Assembly: GCF_001953635.1 (NCBI RefSeq)
Contig: NZ_MEJH01000003.1
Coordinates: forward strand, 1,143,287-1,207,286
Length of the DNA: 64,000 nt
Direction of reading: 5' to 3'
DNA from: Alteromonas abrolhosensis
GTDB taxonomy: Bacteria; Pseudomonadota; Gammaproteobacteria; Enterobacterales; Alteromonadaceae
Within the stretch, counting starts at the first letter, position 1; every line of letters starts with the position of its first letter. This document shows positions 53,838 to 63,598 of this stretch, in pieces. The translations under genes and the position numbers were made by a program. The notes beneath the pieces were generated by a model. It was not told the origin of the DNA. It saw nothing but the letters and a program-made list of their open reading frames with translations, and searched no databases.

Positions 53838-55058
53838 TTACGCCCCCTGTTTATACGTTCTAAAGAAGTTGCCAATACGATGTAGAGCTGGCACCAATAC
53901 ATCGCTGTGCGGTAAAAATACTAATCGGAAGTAGGTGCCTTCGGTTAGGTTAAACGCACGACCGTGTACCAGCAGAATTTTTTCAGAACTTAATAAGTCC
54001 AGCACCATTTGTTCATCGTTTTGAATGTTGAATTTCTTCTCATCCACTTTGGCAAAACAATACATGGCACCTTTAGGTTTAACGCACGAAATACCGTCAA
54101 TGCCGTTTAGCATATCTGTAGTTACGTCACGCTGAATGCGAAGGCGCCCGTTTTCTTTCACCAAGTCGTCAATGCTTTGATAGCCGCCTAACGCTGTTTG
54201 AATAGCGCTTTGACAAGGTACATTTGCACACATTCGCATGGAAGATAGGATATTAAGCCCTTCAATATAGTCAGACGCTAATCGCTTGTTGCCGCTTACT
54301 ACAAGCCAGCCAGAGCGAAAGCCCGCCACACGGTAGTTTTTACTTAAACCGCCAAAGGTAACAAAAAACACATCGTCAGCCAGTGAAGCAATACTGGTGT
54401 GCTTTGCTTCATCGTAAAGAATTTTGTCGTAAATCTCGTCGCTAAATACCACTAGCCCGTGCTCGCGGGCAACTTCAACTACTTCTTGCAACAGGGCTTT
54501 GTCGTAAACTGCACCAGTAGGGTTGTTAGGGTTAATAAGTACGATCGCGCGAGTTTTACTGGTGATTTTACTTTTTATGTCGTCAATGTCTGGAAACCAG
54601 CCTGCTTGCTCGTCGCAGCGATAGTGAACGGGTGAACCTGACGAGAGGCTAACTGCTGCTGTCCATAGCGGGTAGTCAGGGCTTGGAATAAGCACTTCGT
54701 CGCCATGATTAAGTAAAGCTTGCATCGCCATCATGATTAACTCAGATACACCGTTGCCAATATAAACATCGTCTACACGAATGTCTTTAATATTGCGCTG
54801 CTGGTAATACTGCATCACGGCCACACGGGCGGCATAAATTCCTGTCGAGTCTGAATATCCTTGAGACGTAGGCAGGTTATGAATAACGTCTTTTACGATA
54901 TCGTCAGGGGCTTCAAATCCAAATGGGGCGGGGTTACCGATATTCAGTTTTAATATACGGTGTCCTTCGTCTTCCATTTTGCGTGCTTGCGCAGCAATTG
55001 GGCCTCTAATGTCGTAACAAACGTTATCTAATTTATGTGAGCGAGATACAGTTTTCAT
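53838..55058 (-). CDS. alaA: AlaA (YfbQ), glutamate-pyruvate aminotransferase
   Basis: A 406-aa class I aminotransferase nearly the length of E. coli AlaA (405). Blocks: [61 protein letters not shown] and the PLP-lysine [18 protein letters not shown]. It makes alanine from pyruvate and glutamate. Adjacent yfbR supports the assignment. No operator recognised upstream. Confidence 0.93.
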   Translation of the reverse strand: MKTVSRSHKLDNVCYDIRGPIAAQARKMEDEGHRILKLNIGNPAPFGFEAPDDIVKDVIHNLPTSQGYSDSTGIYAARVAVMQYYQQRNIKDIRVDDVYIGNGVSELIMMAMQALLNHGDEVLIPSPDYPLWTAAVSLSSGSPVHYRCDEQAGWFPDIDDIKSKITSKTRAIVLINPNNPTGAVYDKALLQEVVEVAREHGLVVFSDEIYDKILYDEAKHTSIASLADDVFFVTFGGLSKNYRVAGFRSGWLVVSGNKRLASDYIEGLNILSSMRMCANVPCQSAIQTALGGYQSIDDLVKENGRLRIQRDVTTDMLNGIDGISCVKPKGAMYCFAKVDEKKFNIQNDEQMVLDLLSSEKILLVHGRAFNLTEGTYFRLVFLPHSDVLVPALHRIGNFFRTYKQGA

Positions 55059-55330
55059 GGTCTATCTGGTTGATTTACATACCCTGAGATTATCGCAATA
55101 CAAAGTCATATGCGATGGCCTTTTTGCAGTATTTATACTTTAAACAGGACTTTTTTTACTAACTGGTTATTTATTGAGCGCATTGCGAGATATACATTCT
55201 AAATGTCACTTAAGTATAAAAAATATGTTAATAGCTTGTGAACTTTTGATTCTGCGCCTATCGTAGTAGTAAGGCGTGTATAAAAAACGCGTTAGTAACA
55301 AACAGGCTAACAAGCAGAGGTGATAAGAAT

Positions 55331-56125
55331 ATGTCGCACCATTTCAAAGAAACACCAGAGAATGCAATCACGCAAAGCGGTATAGCTCGCGTTATTCCCT
55401 GTAAAGAGTTAGACGTTGGCGACCCTATAAAGTGGTTGTCGTTAGCATTAAGAGACGCCATGCGCGCCCCGGGGCTTACTTTATTTTATGGCGTACTTTT
55501 CGCGGTTATTCCGTGGTTCATTATGTATTTGGTTGAAATGACAGGTTGGCACTTGGTCATTCTACCCGCCATTGTGTGTTTCATGTTGGTAGGGCCTTTT
55601 CTGGCTGCTGGCCTTTATGATGTGAGCTGGGAAATGGAGAAAGGCCATAAGCCCACGTTACGCCACTCTTTACGCGCAATGCGCCGAAATGCGTTTAACG
55701 AGTGGGGCTTTGCCATTTTGCTTATGGTGATGATGATATTTTGGTTGCGTGTTGCATCGCTAATCCATGCACTTTATCCGCCTTACATAGAAAACGATTT
55801 AGAAAGCTTATTACCATTTTTAGCGCTAGGCACAATTGTTGGTGCGGGTTTTACATTGGCTATGCTTTTCATTACGGCGTTTACCCAGCCTATTTTGATG
55901 GAACGTAAAGTTGACCTTGCTACCGCCGTATTAACCAGCGTTAACGCAGTATGGCTTAATAAGGTGCCCATGCTTATTTGGGGGGCGATCATCTTTACCA
56001 CCGTTGCGATTGGTTACGTAACCGGGTTTATTGGTTTCATCGTGTTGATGCCTATTATCGGCTACGCGTCATGGCATGCTTATATTGATGCTATCGAGAC
56101 TAAGCGCGAACGCAAATATGAGTAG
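55331..56125 (+). CDS. DUF2189 membrane protein
   Basis: A 264-aa integral membrane protein with about six hydrophobic segments and the DUF2189 pattern: DPIKWLSLALRDAMRAPGLTLFYG, FMLVGPFLAAGLYDVSWEMEKG and the C-terminal VTGFIGFIVLMPIIGYASWHAYIDAI. GAGGTGAT precedes the ATG. The role of the family is unknown; it is often near respiratory genes, but not here. A strong terminator follows at 56223-56245. Confidence 0.88.
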   Translation: MSHHFKETPENAITQSGIARVIPCKELDVGDPIKWLSLALRDAMRAPGLTLFYGVLFAVIPWFIMYLVEMTGWHLVILPAIVCFMLVGPFLAAGLYDVSWEMEKGHKPTLRHSLRAMRRNAFNEWGFAILLMVMMIFWLRVASLIHALYPPYIENDLESLLPFLALGTIVGAGFTLAMLFITAFTQPILMERKVDLATAVLTSVNAVWLNKVPMLIWGAIIFTTVAIGYVTGFIGFIVLMPIIGYASWHAYIDAIETKRERKYE

Positions 56126-56542
56126 TCGGCTGCGCTTTCTGTAATTTATTTACGGAAAGGGCGAGTGTTTCTGCTTATTAAATGCGCTTCATCATTATAT
56201 ATTTTGTTAAAATTACATTTTTAAGGCCCCGAAAGGGGCCTTTTTGTATTTAAGTTTTATACTTCTTTCTTTTTTCAAGTGTCGTTGCTAGATACACTAG
56301 TAATATATAATTTAGATTAGTCTCTATAAAACAATGGTTTAAGCCGATAACAACGGTGTAACAAACAGATTTACTGCGTATTTACCCCCGTTACACAATC
56401 ATTCAACAGAAAAGTTTTAATTCTTGATGCATAAATAAAGGGCGTTGAGCGAATTGTTGATTGTTCAGCTTTGTTCAACCAAAAACTAAGAGTTTTCCAC
56501 AAACTTGATTAAAGCCTTTATCTACACATTGAGGAATTAAAC
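56126..56542. other. Intergenic region with terminator, upstream of the DUF3718 gene
   Basis: 417 bp. The left part holds the DUF2189 terminator (56223-56245). The rest is AT-rich and carries the DUF3718 promoter, with GAGGAATTAAAC just before its ATG. No repeat, ORF or operator I recognise. Confidence 0.5.
56223..56245 (+). terminator. Rho-independent terminator with GAAA tetraloop
   Basis: AAGGCCCC and GGGGCCTT form an eight-pair stem closed by a GAAA loop, followed by a T-run (56241-56245). It ends the DUF2189 gene 97 bp after its stop. Confidence 0.92.
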
Positions 56543-56887
56543 ATGAAACCAGTTAAATCGAAACTAGCCAACGCGGTAAAAGTTCTAGCTGTAACTGCAA
56601 CCGTAGCATTTAGCGTTAACGCAACTGCCGCAGCACCGCAAAAAGACATACGCTTTGTAGGCGAAACCCAATTCGCAGGGTTTTGTAAAGCTGTGATAAA
56701 TGATGACGTTAGAGTACTTCGCTCTAGTCTTTCACGTAACGTAGGTCGAATTGGTGCCAGCCAACGTGAAGTGTTGCGTATGGTAACGTCTGAAGAAGGA
56801 TTAACGTGCAATGGCAGTAGCCTAATTGAGTTTTCAGTAGAGCGTCACGCTGATGCCGTACACGAATACTTAACGTCGCGTAGCTAA
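56543..56887 (+). CDS. DUF3718 small exported protein
   Basis: A 114-aa protein with a signal peptide (MKPVKSKLANAVKVLAVTATVAFSVNATAAAP) and the DUF3718 pattern RFVGETQFAGFCKAVINDDVRVLRSSLSRNVG ... VTSEEGLTCNGSSLIEFS. The two cysteines probably form a disulphide. The family occurs mainly in alteromonads and relatives; its role is unknown. The bidirectional terminator after it separates it from the RND operon. Confidence 0.88.
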   Translation: MKPVKSKLANAVKVLAVTATVAFSVNATAAAPQKDIRFVGETQFAGFCKAVINDDVRVLRSSLSRNVGRIGASQREVLRMVTSEEGLTCNGSSLIEFSVERHADAVHEYLTSRS

Positions 56888-56916
56888 AGCGTTGACTGCG
56901 GTAACGATAAATCCAG

Positions 56917-56986
56917 AAAAAGCGGGCTAGCTTGCACTCATCGTCATTCACGTTGACGTAAATGGTGAAAACTAGACCCGCTTTTT
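56917..56986. terminator. Bidirectional terminator
   Basis: AAAAAGCGGG-CTAG (56917-56930) pairs with CTAG-A-CCCGCTTTTT (56972-56986), one bulged A, with a long loop. A- and T-runs serve the DUF3718 gene (plus) and the RND operon (minus), whose last stop is 28 bp away. Confidence 0.85.
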
Positions 56987-57013
56987 GTCTTACTTTTTGC
57001 TTTAAAACGCGCC

Positions 57014-60000
57014 TTAATTAGCGATTTTAATGTACGTGGCTACACGCGCTTTACTGGTTTTAAACAAACGTTGCGTTTTAAACCTAAGCTTTAATAGCAA
57101 CACATAAGCAAGTGGTACTAAGAACAAGCTGGTTAGCGTTGAGAACACCAGCCCACCAATGATTGCAATGGCCATTGGCGAGTAGGGAGGGCCGTCGCCG
57201 CCAATTCGAGTACTCCCCATCGCAAGTGGAATAAGCCCTAGAACTGTAGTGGCTACTGTCATCAGAATAGGCCTGATACGTGTCATACATCCTTCAATCA
57301 CTGCGTCATACAGCGACAAACCTTCATTGATGAGCTGATTAATTCTGTCTACTAACACAATGCCGTTGTTAACCACAATACCCATCAGAATCAGCATGCC
57401 AATCATCCCCATGATAGACATAGATGTACCAGTAACCATGAATGCCCAAAACACACCTGTGAACGAAAACAGTAGTGACGTAATTACAGATGTTGGAAGG
57501 ATTAGCGATTCAAACAACGCAGCCATCACAACGTATATCATGCAAAGCGCTAGTAGCATATTCATTTGCATAACCGCATTGGCTTCATCCTGGCGAGAGA
57601 AGCTGCCGTCTAGCGTCCACTTGTAGCCTGTCGGCAATTCGATATTAGCTAATGCTTTTTCTATGCGTTCACGAGCTTGTTCGGTGGTGGTTTCACCCTC
57701 TAAATTTGCACCAATAGCTAGCGCGGTTTGACGATAGTTGCGGTTAATTTGCGAAAGCTGTGGCACCACAGAGAAATCTGCAATCATGTTCAGCGTTACT
57801 GATTGACCCTGCGTAAACCCAATATTGATGTTCTTAAGTTCGCTTAGCGAGGCTTGAATATCGCTGCCAAACTTAAGCTGCACCGCCACTTCTCCGGCGT
57901 CACCATAGCGGAATGTACGTAAATTACTGCCGCGTAGTGCCGTAGAGATAAGTTTTGCCACATCGTTTACTTGTATGCCAAAGCGGTTTGCTTTCTCTCT
58001 GTCTATGCGTATTTGAACCTCATCACGGGTAGATCCCGTGTCGGCTTTTACATCTTCCAGCCCTTCTATAGTGGAAAGAATAGGGATGATCTGCTCTGAA
58101 ATATTTAACAAGGTTTCTGAAGACTCGCCCAACAGCGTTACTCTTACGCCACCACCGTTGCCGCTATCCCACTGGAAAGAGGGGCGAGCACGCACGAATG
58201 AAGGCATGTTTTCGCGAATATCCTCCTTAATTTTACCCACACTGACGGGTAATTCGTCATTAAGCGTGATACCACTTACTGCATGGCCGGCAGTAAAATA
58301 GGTATACACCTGTTTAATGTGAAAGCGCTCCTGGTTTTCATAAAGATATGCTTCCATTTTATCGACAGTTTTTTCCACTTCATCCAAGGTGAAGTTTTGC
58401 GTCACATGGTAATTAAGCCAAATACGCTCTTGGTTGTCGTTACCCTCATCGTCGGACGTAACCACCTGCATAGGCACAAAGGTCGACGCGAGAATAAGCA
58501 GAGCAATAACACAAGTTACGCCCTGGTGTTTCAACATCCAGTTAAGCGCACGACCATAGCCTTTTATGTAGGACGGCGTTTTAGGCGTTTTTACAACAGG
58601 GATCTTTACCTTAGTTGTCAGTAAGGGAATAAGTGTTTTAGCAATGAAAAGCGACGCAAACAGGGATATACAGATAGCCACAGCAACGTGCTCTAAGAAA
58701 ATAGTCACGTCTATTTTTACCCCAATAATATTAGGTAAAAACACTATTGCCGTGGTTGCAGTTCCAGCAATGACCGCAAGGCTGACTTTGTTTACACCAA
58801 TCTGGGTGGCTCGCTTAATGTCACTTTCTTGTTGGCGTTCTTGAAATACGCTTTCAGTGATCACCACGGCGTTGTCTACCAGCATACCTACGGCTAGCAT
58901 AAGGCCCATCAACGATAAGATATTAAGGGTATAGCCCAATAAATACATTACACCTAAGGTAATGCAAATCGAGAATGGCACTGAAAGCACCACGATTAAG
59001 GTAGTGGTGAGCTGGCGCAAGAACAAATACAGCACAATAACTGAAAGTAACGCACCTAAAAGACCAGCGTTTAGCAAATCGCTCAGCGACGAAGTCACGC
59101 TTTTCGCGGTGTCGTCCATTACAAATAAACTAATGCCAGTAAATTCAGGGTCTTCCTTGGCTTTTTCGATAACCTTCATTACCGCGTCGGAAACTTCTAC
59201 AAGATTGCTGCCCGATTCGCGAAATACGTTAAAGCCTACCGCGAAGGTGCGATCTAAATGACGTCCTTCGTTGCGTTGAGGAAGCTCGTAAGTCACGCTG
59301 GCTATATCAGACAAGCGAACGCTGCGGGTAACCCACATGTTTTTAAAGTCGTTCACATCGGTAAATTCGCCAGTTGGGTTAACCAGAACTTTTTCACCGT
59401 TATTGTACATGTAGCCCGCGGTTAGCGAGAAGTTTGCGTTTTGAAGCTGTTGCTCTAAGCGTGTACCGTCTATTTGGTAGGCCGCCATTTTCTTAGGATC
59501 TAAGCGAATAGTAATTTGACGCTTCATGGTGCCGTATAGCTCAACTTTCGACACACCCGGAACACGCTCTAGCGGTCGCTTAAGGTTACGCTCAAGCAAG
59601 TCGTAAGCATTCGATAAGTCGCGGTCGCTCGATACACGCAGCTGGAATATAGGCATATCGTTGGTGTTAAACTTGTACACCATGATCCGCTCTATATCGT
59701 CAGGGAGTTCATGGCGAATAGCGTCAATCTTCTCCCGTGCTTCAATACTTTTGGCTTTAAGGTTTTCATCCCAGTCGAACTCCACAATGACCTCGGCCAT
59801 ATTGTCGTACGAACGTGCCCTTAATCGCTTTATCCCCGACATGGTAGCAACAGCCTCTTCAACCGGACGGGTTATCATGGTTTCAATTTCAACTGGAGTC
59901 GCATCAGGGTAGGGGATCTGCACTACCATTTCTGGAATATCAATCCCTGGGAATTTCTCTAAAGGCAATAAGCGGCCAGATACAATGCCGAACAGCAACA

Positions 60001-60193
60001 TAGACAAAAACAGCATTCCGATGGTAACGGGCTTATTTAGCGCAAAGCGTGCAAGCGAGGCGCCTATACCTGCAATTTTTGAAAGCTGCGGCTGTGAAAC
60101 TATGTCTGTCTCGCGTTGATTCGGGTCACGTGTTTGGCGCTTGTCAGTGTGGGTTTCAGAACTGTTATTAGCGTTGTGAGAAGGTGTACTCAT
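57014..60193 (-). CDS. RND efflux permease, 1059 aa (second of a tandem pair)
   Basis: An AcrB-type inner-membrane pump: N-terminal ALNKPVTIGMLFLSMLLFGIV, PLEKFPGIDIPEMVVQIPYPDATPVEIE, and two sets of six membrane helices. TM4 carries VGMLVDNAVVITES: the first Asp of the AcrB pair is kept, the second is Asn. TM10 carries GIVVNNGIVLVDR, so the AcrB Lys940 position is Asn. It starts within the stop of the upstream permease (4-bp overlap), so the two are translated together, as in MdtBC-type heteromeric pumps. Substrate unknown; drug or metabolite export is likely. Confidence 0.9.
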   Translation of the reverse strand: MSTPSHNANNSSETHTDKRQTRDPNQRETDIVSQPQLSKIAGIGASLARFALNKPVTIGMLFLSMLLFGIVSGRLLPLEKFPGIDIPEMVVQIPYPDATPVEIETMITRPVEEAVATMSGIKRLRARSYDNMAEVIVEFDWDENLKAKSIEAREKIDAIRHELPDDIERIMVYKFNTNDMPIFQLRVSSDRDLSNAYDLLERNLKRPLERVPGVSKVELYGTMKRQITIRLDPKKMAAYQIDGTRLEQQLQNANFSLTAGYMYNNGEKVLVNPTGEFTDVNDFKNMWVTRSVRLSDIASVTYELPQRNEGRHLDRTFAVGFNVFRESGSNLVEVSDAVMKVIEKAKEDPEFTGISLFVMDDTAKSVTSSLSDLLNAGLLGALLSVIVLYLFLRQLTTTLIVVLSVPFSICITLGVMYLLGYTLNILSLMGLMLAVGMLVDNAVVITESVFQERQQESDIKRATQIGVNKVSLAVIAGTATTAIVFLPNIIGVKIDVTIFLEHVAVAICISLFASLFIAKTLIPLLTTKVKIPVVKTPKTPSYIKGYGRALNWMLKHQGVTCVIALLILASTFVPMQVVTSDDEGNDNQERIWLNYHVTQNFTLDEVEKTVDKMEAYLYENQERFHIKQVYTYFTAGHAVSGITLNDELPVSVGKIKEDIRENMPSFVRARPSFQWDSGNGGGVRVTLLGESSETLLNISEQIIPILSTIEGLEDVKADTGSTRDEVQIRIDREKANRFGIQVNDVAKLISTALRGSNLRTFRYGDAGEVAVQLKFGSDIQASLSELKNINIGFTQGQSVTLNMIADFSVVPQLSQINRNYRQTALAIGANLEGETTTEQARERIEKALANIELPTGYKWTLDGSFSRQDEANAVMQMNMLLALCMIYVVMAALFESLILPTSVITSLLFSFTGVFWAFMVTGTSMSIMGMIGMLILMGIVVNNGIVLVDRINQLINEGLSLYDAVIEGCMTRIRPILMTVATTVLGLIPLAMGSTRIGGDGPPYSPMAIAIIGGLVFSTLTSLFLVPLAYVLLLKLRFKTQRLFKTSKARVATYIKIAN

Positions 60194-63100
60194 AGTACAC
60201 CTCCTTTTGGCATTGCTTCCTTGTCACCAAAGCCTACGTTTTCACGAGAATTATCTTTCACAGGCGCTTTCTTCTTAACGTCGAACAGGCTGTAAAGCAC
60301 TGGCAGTAAAATGAGGGTGAGCAAGCTTGCAAACAGAAGGCCGTAAATAACGGTGATGGCCATTGGCGTGCGAATTTCAGCACCTTCGCCAAAACCAAAC
60401 GCCATAGGCAATAAACCCAGTACCGTAGTAAGGGTGGTCATAACAATAGGGCGCAGGCGGGTTTTAGCAGCATCTAGAATAGCTGTATCTTTCTCTACTC
60501 CTTGACGGCGTAACTGATTTATACGGTCAACTAATACAATAGCGTTATTCACTACAATACCGCACAGCATAATTAAACCGATAAATACCACCACGTTTAG
60601 CGGCGTATTGGTAAGCCACAATCCATACACAGAACCCGCGCCAGCAAGCGGCACAGCGAATAAAATAAGCAGTGGGTGCAGTAACGACTCAAACTGAGAC
60701 GCCATAACCAAATACACCATGAACACCGCAAGTGCCAAAGCAAACTGTAGCGAACGGAAGCTGCTTTGCATGTCTTCGCTCTGTCCGGTTACTTCTGCAT
60801 TTAAAGATAGAGGAAGTTGGGTTTCAGCAATGACTTTATTAGCAACGGCAACTGCTTCATCAAGCTTACCCTTAGCTAAATTCGCAGATACCAGCGCTAC
60901 ACGCTGCTGTCCAACGCGGGTAATTTCACTTGGACCTACGCTCATATACACGTCAGCAACGGCACTTAATGGAATAGGTTGTGCAGAGCCTGGGTTAACA
61001 ACAATGGCGCGCACACTAGCGATGTCGTCTCGCTGGTTTTCTTGCGTTCTTACCAGCACATCTACCTTTCTGTCTTCAACACTATACTGTGTAGCGACAC
61101 GGCCACCCACCTTTGCTGCAATAAGCTGAGAAACGGTTGATGCATCAAGCTCAAGTCGAGCAAGTTTAGCGTGATGGAAGGCTATCTTGAGCTCTGGGTT
61201 TCCGTCACGAATGCTAGTAGTTACATCCGCAAAATTACTGTAACTGGCAAGTTTTGTCGCAATGGCGTCGCCATACTGCTGTAATTGATTAAGGTCGTAG
61301 CCCGCAATTTCAATTTGAATAGGCGAGGCAAAGCTAAATAGCTCTGGCTCTGAAAACGTTGCCTGAACCTGAGGTTTGAAGGCTAGGTAATCACGAAGCG
61401 CATGCTTCACATCGTCCATGTCGCTAGCTGTCGCCGTAGGCTGCATGACAATGTTTAAACGACCCCAATGATCACCACCTTGATTTGGCGCTGCGCTGAT
61501 AAGGCTTCCTGTACCAGACATGGCATACGTGCGAAGCACTTTGGTTTCGCCGCCATCATTGTTATTTACTGCAACCGCAGCAAGTTCGCTGATAATAGCG
61601 TCGGTACGCGCTAGTGGCGATCCCGCTGGAAGGGTCACTTCTACCGAGAACTCGCCTTGAGATAGGGTTGGGATAAGTTCCATGCCCAATCTCGGTATCA
61701 GCAACACCGCGCCCGCCGCAAGTACAAAGGCAATGGCTAGTACCAGTGCTTTTGCTCGAAGGCTTATACGTAGCAGTTTTTCATAGGCGGAAGCGAGAAG
61801 GTCAAACGCTTTATTAAATACCCAAATAAGTGGTTTAAAGGCAACGCTCAGTAATTTGCTGACGATATGCCATGCACCTATCACCAAGGTGACCAAAGCT
61901 GCAGGTAAAAATACAAAGATAAGTCTGAATACCCAACGGATTGGTAGGGTAAGGTAATACATAACTTTGCCAAACGTTGACGTAGGAGGGGTAGGCGCTG
62001 GTGTAGTGAACACCTCTTCGTGATCGAGCTGTTGCTTTTTCTTCTTGTGTGCCATCGCAGGAATTAGTGTAAGCGCGACAACAAGCGATGCAGCTAAAGC
62101 GAACGAGACGGTCAACGCTTGGTCTTTAAACAGCTGACCTGCAATACCTTCTACAAATATTAGCGGCACAAACACGGCCATAGTGGTCAGTGTTGAAGCC
62201 ACAATTGCGCCAGAGACTTCTTTTGTTCCTTCGCTGGCGGCAGATGCCTCAGTGTCTGTGGCTTCTGCCGTCGTTTTTTCATTAGTTGTAGCGTTATCAC
62301 TTCCAGCCATTTTTAACTTTTTATGACGATCGATATTTTCAAGCACAACAATGCTGTTATCTACCAATAATCCAACAGCAAGCGCGATACCACCTAAGCT
62401 CATCATGTTTAAGCTTATATCGTTGGCATACATTAGATTAAAGGTGGCAATTACTGATACCGGAATAGAAACCGAGATAATAACGGTAGCCCAGAAGTCT
62501 TTAAGAAAAAGGTACAGCACTAACATGGCTAAAATACCGCCCATCACTGCCGCTGACTTCACGTTATCTATAGCTTGCTTGATGAACACACTTTGATCGT
62601 AAATTTCGCTAAGCGTGTAGTTAGAAGGCAGGTTGTTGTTGACCTCATTTAACCGGCTAGCCACCTTTTGCGCAACGTTAACCGCATTAGCATCGCCTTC
62701 TTTATAAATGGCAATTTCAATGCCTTCATTGCCGTTAAAGCGCGTTACCACATCACGGTCTTTATACGCACTTTCTACCGTTGCAATATCTTTAAGCTGG
62801 ATGTTTTTGCCTTCAAAACGGCCAATAAACAGGTTTTCTATATCGCTAAGCGTTTCAAACTGATTCAGGGTTCTGACCAAAAACGCCTGGGCTGCGTTAT
62901 CAATTCGACCGCCCGCCGCGTTAATATTTTCAGCACTTACCCGGTCAATAATACGGGTAATAGGAATAGAGAGCTGACTGGCTTTTTGCTGGTCGATAAG
63001 AATGTGAATTTCGTTCTCTAAACCACCGCCAACGCGCACAGCTGCTACACCCTCTACCGACTCTAAAGCTCTTTTTACCTGCTGTTCGGCATATAAACGA

Positions 63101-63573
63101 AGTCGCTTCATTTGCGCTACGCTTAAACTTGACGTGTCGCTTTGTGCCGTAAGCCCAAGTTTAATAACTGGATCTAAACTTGGGTTAAAACGAAGAAGTC
63201 TTGGCTTTTCTATATCAAGGGGAAGTTGTAAAACATCGAGTTTTTCGCGCACTTCTAAGCTCGCGAAATCCATGTCAGTACCCCATGCAAATGAAAGCAC
63301 TACGTCAGACTGGCCTGCGCGCGATGTGGACGTAACTTTACGTACGCCTTTTACCACACCGATGGCTTCTTCAATGGGTTTTGAAACCAGTTGTTCGACT
63401 TCGCCTGGCGCTGCACCGTTGTAGTCGGTGCGAATGGTGAGAGTAGGGTAAGATAAGTCAGGCAGTAAGTTAACCGACAGTCTGCCTAACGACACCATAC
63501 CAAATAGCAATACCGCAAAAGTGAACATACTAACGGCAACAGGGCGCTTTACAGCAATATCTACAATACGCAT
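60190..63573 (-). CDS. RND efflux permease, 1127 aa (first of a tandem pair, with insertions)
   Basis: An AcrB-type permease: MRIVDIAVKRPVAVSMFTFAVLLFG, NLLPDLSYPTLTIRTDYNGAAPGEVE, TM4 GLLVDNSIVVLEN (Asp-Asn) and TM10 GIVVNNAIVLVDR (Asn for Lys). It is longer than usual because of two extra parts: a ~35-residue Thr/Ala/Glu/Ser-rich loop after TM4, and a ~100-residue segment after TM6 with additional hydrophobic helices (VFRLIFVFLPAALVTLVIGAWHIV). The start lies 25 bp after the membrane-fusion gene. Probably part of an MFP-RND-RND operon like mdtABC. Confidence 0.9.
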   Translation of the reverse strand: MRIVDIAVKRPVAVSMFTFAVLLFGMVSLGRLSVNLLPDLSYPTLTIRTDYNGAAPGEVEQLVSKPIEEAIGVVKGVRKVTSTSRAGQSDVVLSFAWGTDMDFASLEVREKLDVLQLPLDIEKPRLLRFNPSLDPVIKLGLTAQSDTSSLSVAQMKRLRLYAEQQVKRALESVEGVAAVRVGGGLENEIHILIDQQKASQLSIPITRIIDRVSAENINAAGGRIDNAAQAFLVRTLNQFETLSDIENLFIGRFEGKNIQLKDIATVESAYKDRDVVTRFNGNEGIEIAIYKEGDANAVNVAQKVASRLNEVNNNLPSNYTLSEIYDQSVFIKQAIDNVKSAAVMGGILAMLVLYLFLKDFWATVIISVSIPVSVIATFNLMYANDISLNMMSLGGIALAVGLLVDNSIVVLENIDRHKKLKMAGSDNATTNEKTTAEATDTEASAASEGTKEVSGAIVASTLTTMAVFVPLIFVEGIAGQLFKDQALTVSFALAASLVVALTLIPAMAHKKKKQQLDHEEVFTTPAPTPPTSTFGKVMYYLTLPIRWVFRLIFVFLPAALVTLVIGAWHIVSKLLSVAFKPLIWVFNKAFDLLASAYEKLLRISLRAKALVLAIAFVLAAGAVLLIPRLGMELIPTLSQGEFSVEVTLPAGSPLARTDAIISELAAVAVNNNDGGETKVLRTYAMSGTGSLISAAPNQGGDHWGRLNIVMQPTATASDMDDVKHALRDYLAFKPQVQATFSEPELFSFASPIQIEIAGYDLNQLQQYGDAIATKLASYSNFADVTTSIRDGNPELKIAFHHAKLARLELDASTVSQLIAAKVGGRVATQYSVEDRKVDVLVRTQENQRDDIASVRAIVVNPGSAQPIPLSAVADVYMSVGPSEITRVGQQRVALVSANLAKGKLDEAVAVANKVIAETQLPLSLNAEVTGQSEDMQSSFRSLQFALALAVFMVYLVMASQFESLLHPLLILFAVPLAGAGSVYGLWLTNTPLNVVVFIGLIMLCGIVVNNAIVLVDRINQLRRQGVEKDTAILDAAKTRLRPIVMTTLTTVLGLLPMAFGFGEGAEIRTPMAITVIYGLLFASLLTLILLPVLYSLFDVKKKAPVKDNSRENVGFGDKEAMPKGGVL

Positions 63574-63598
63574 TGTGTGAGTTCCTTGTTAGGCCGAA

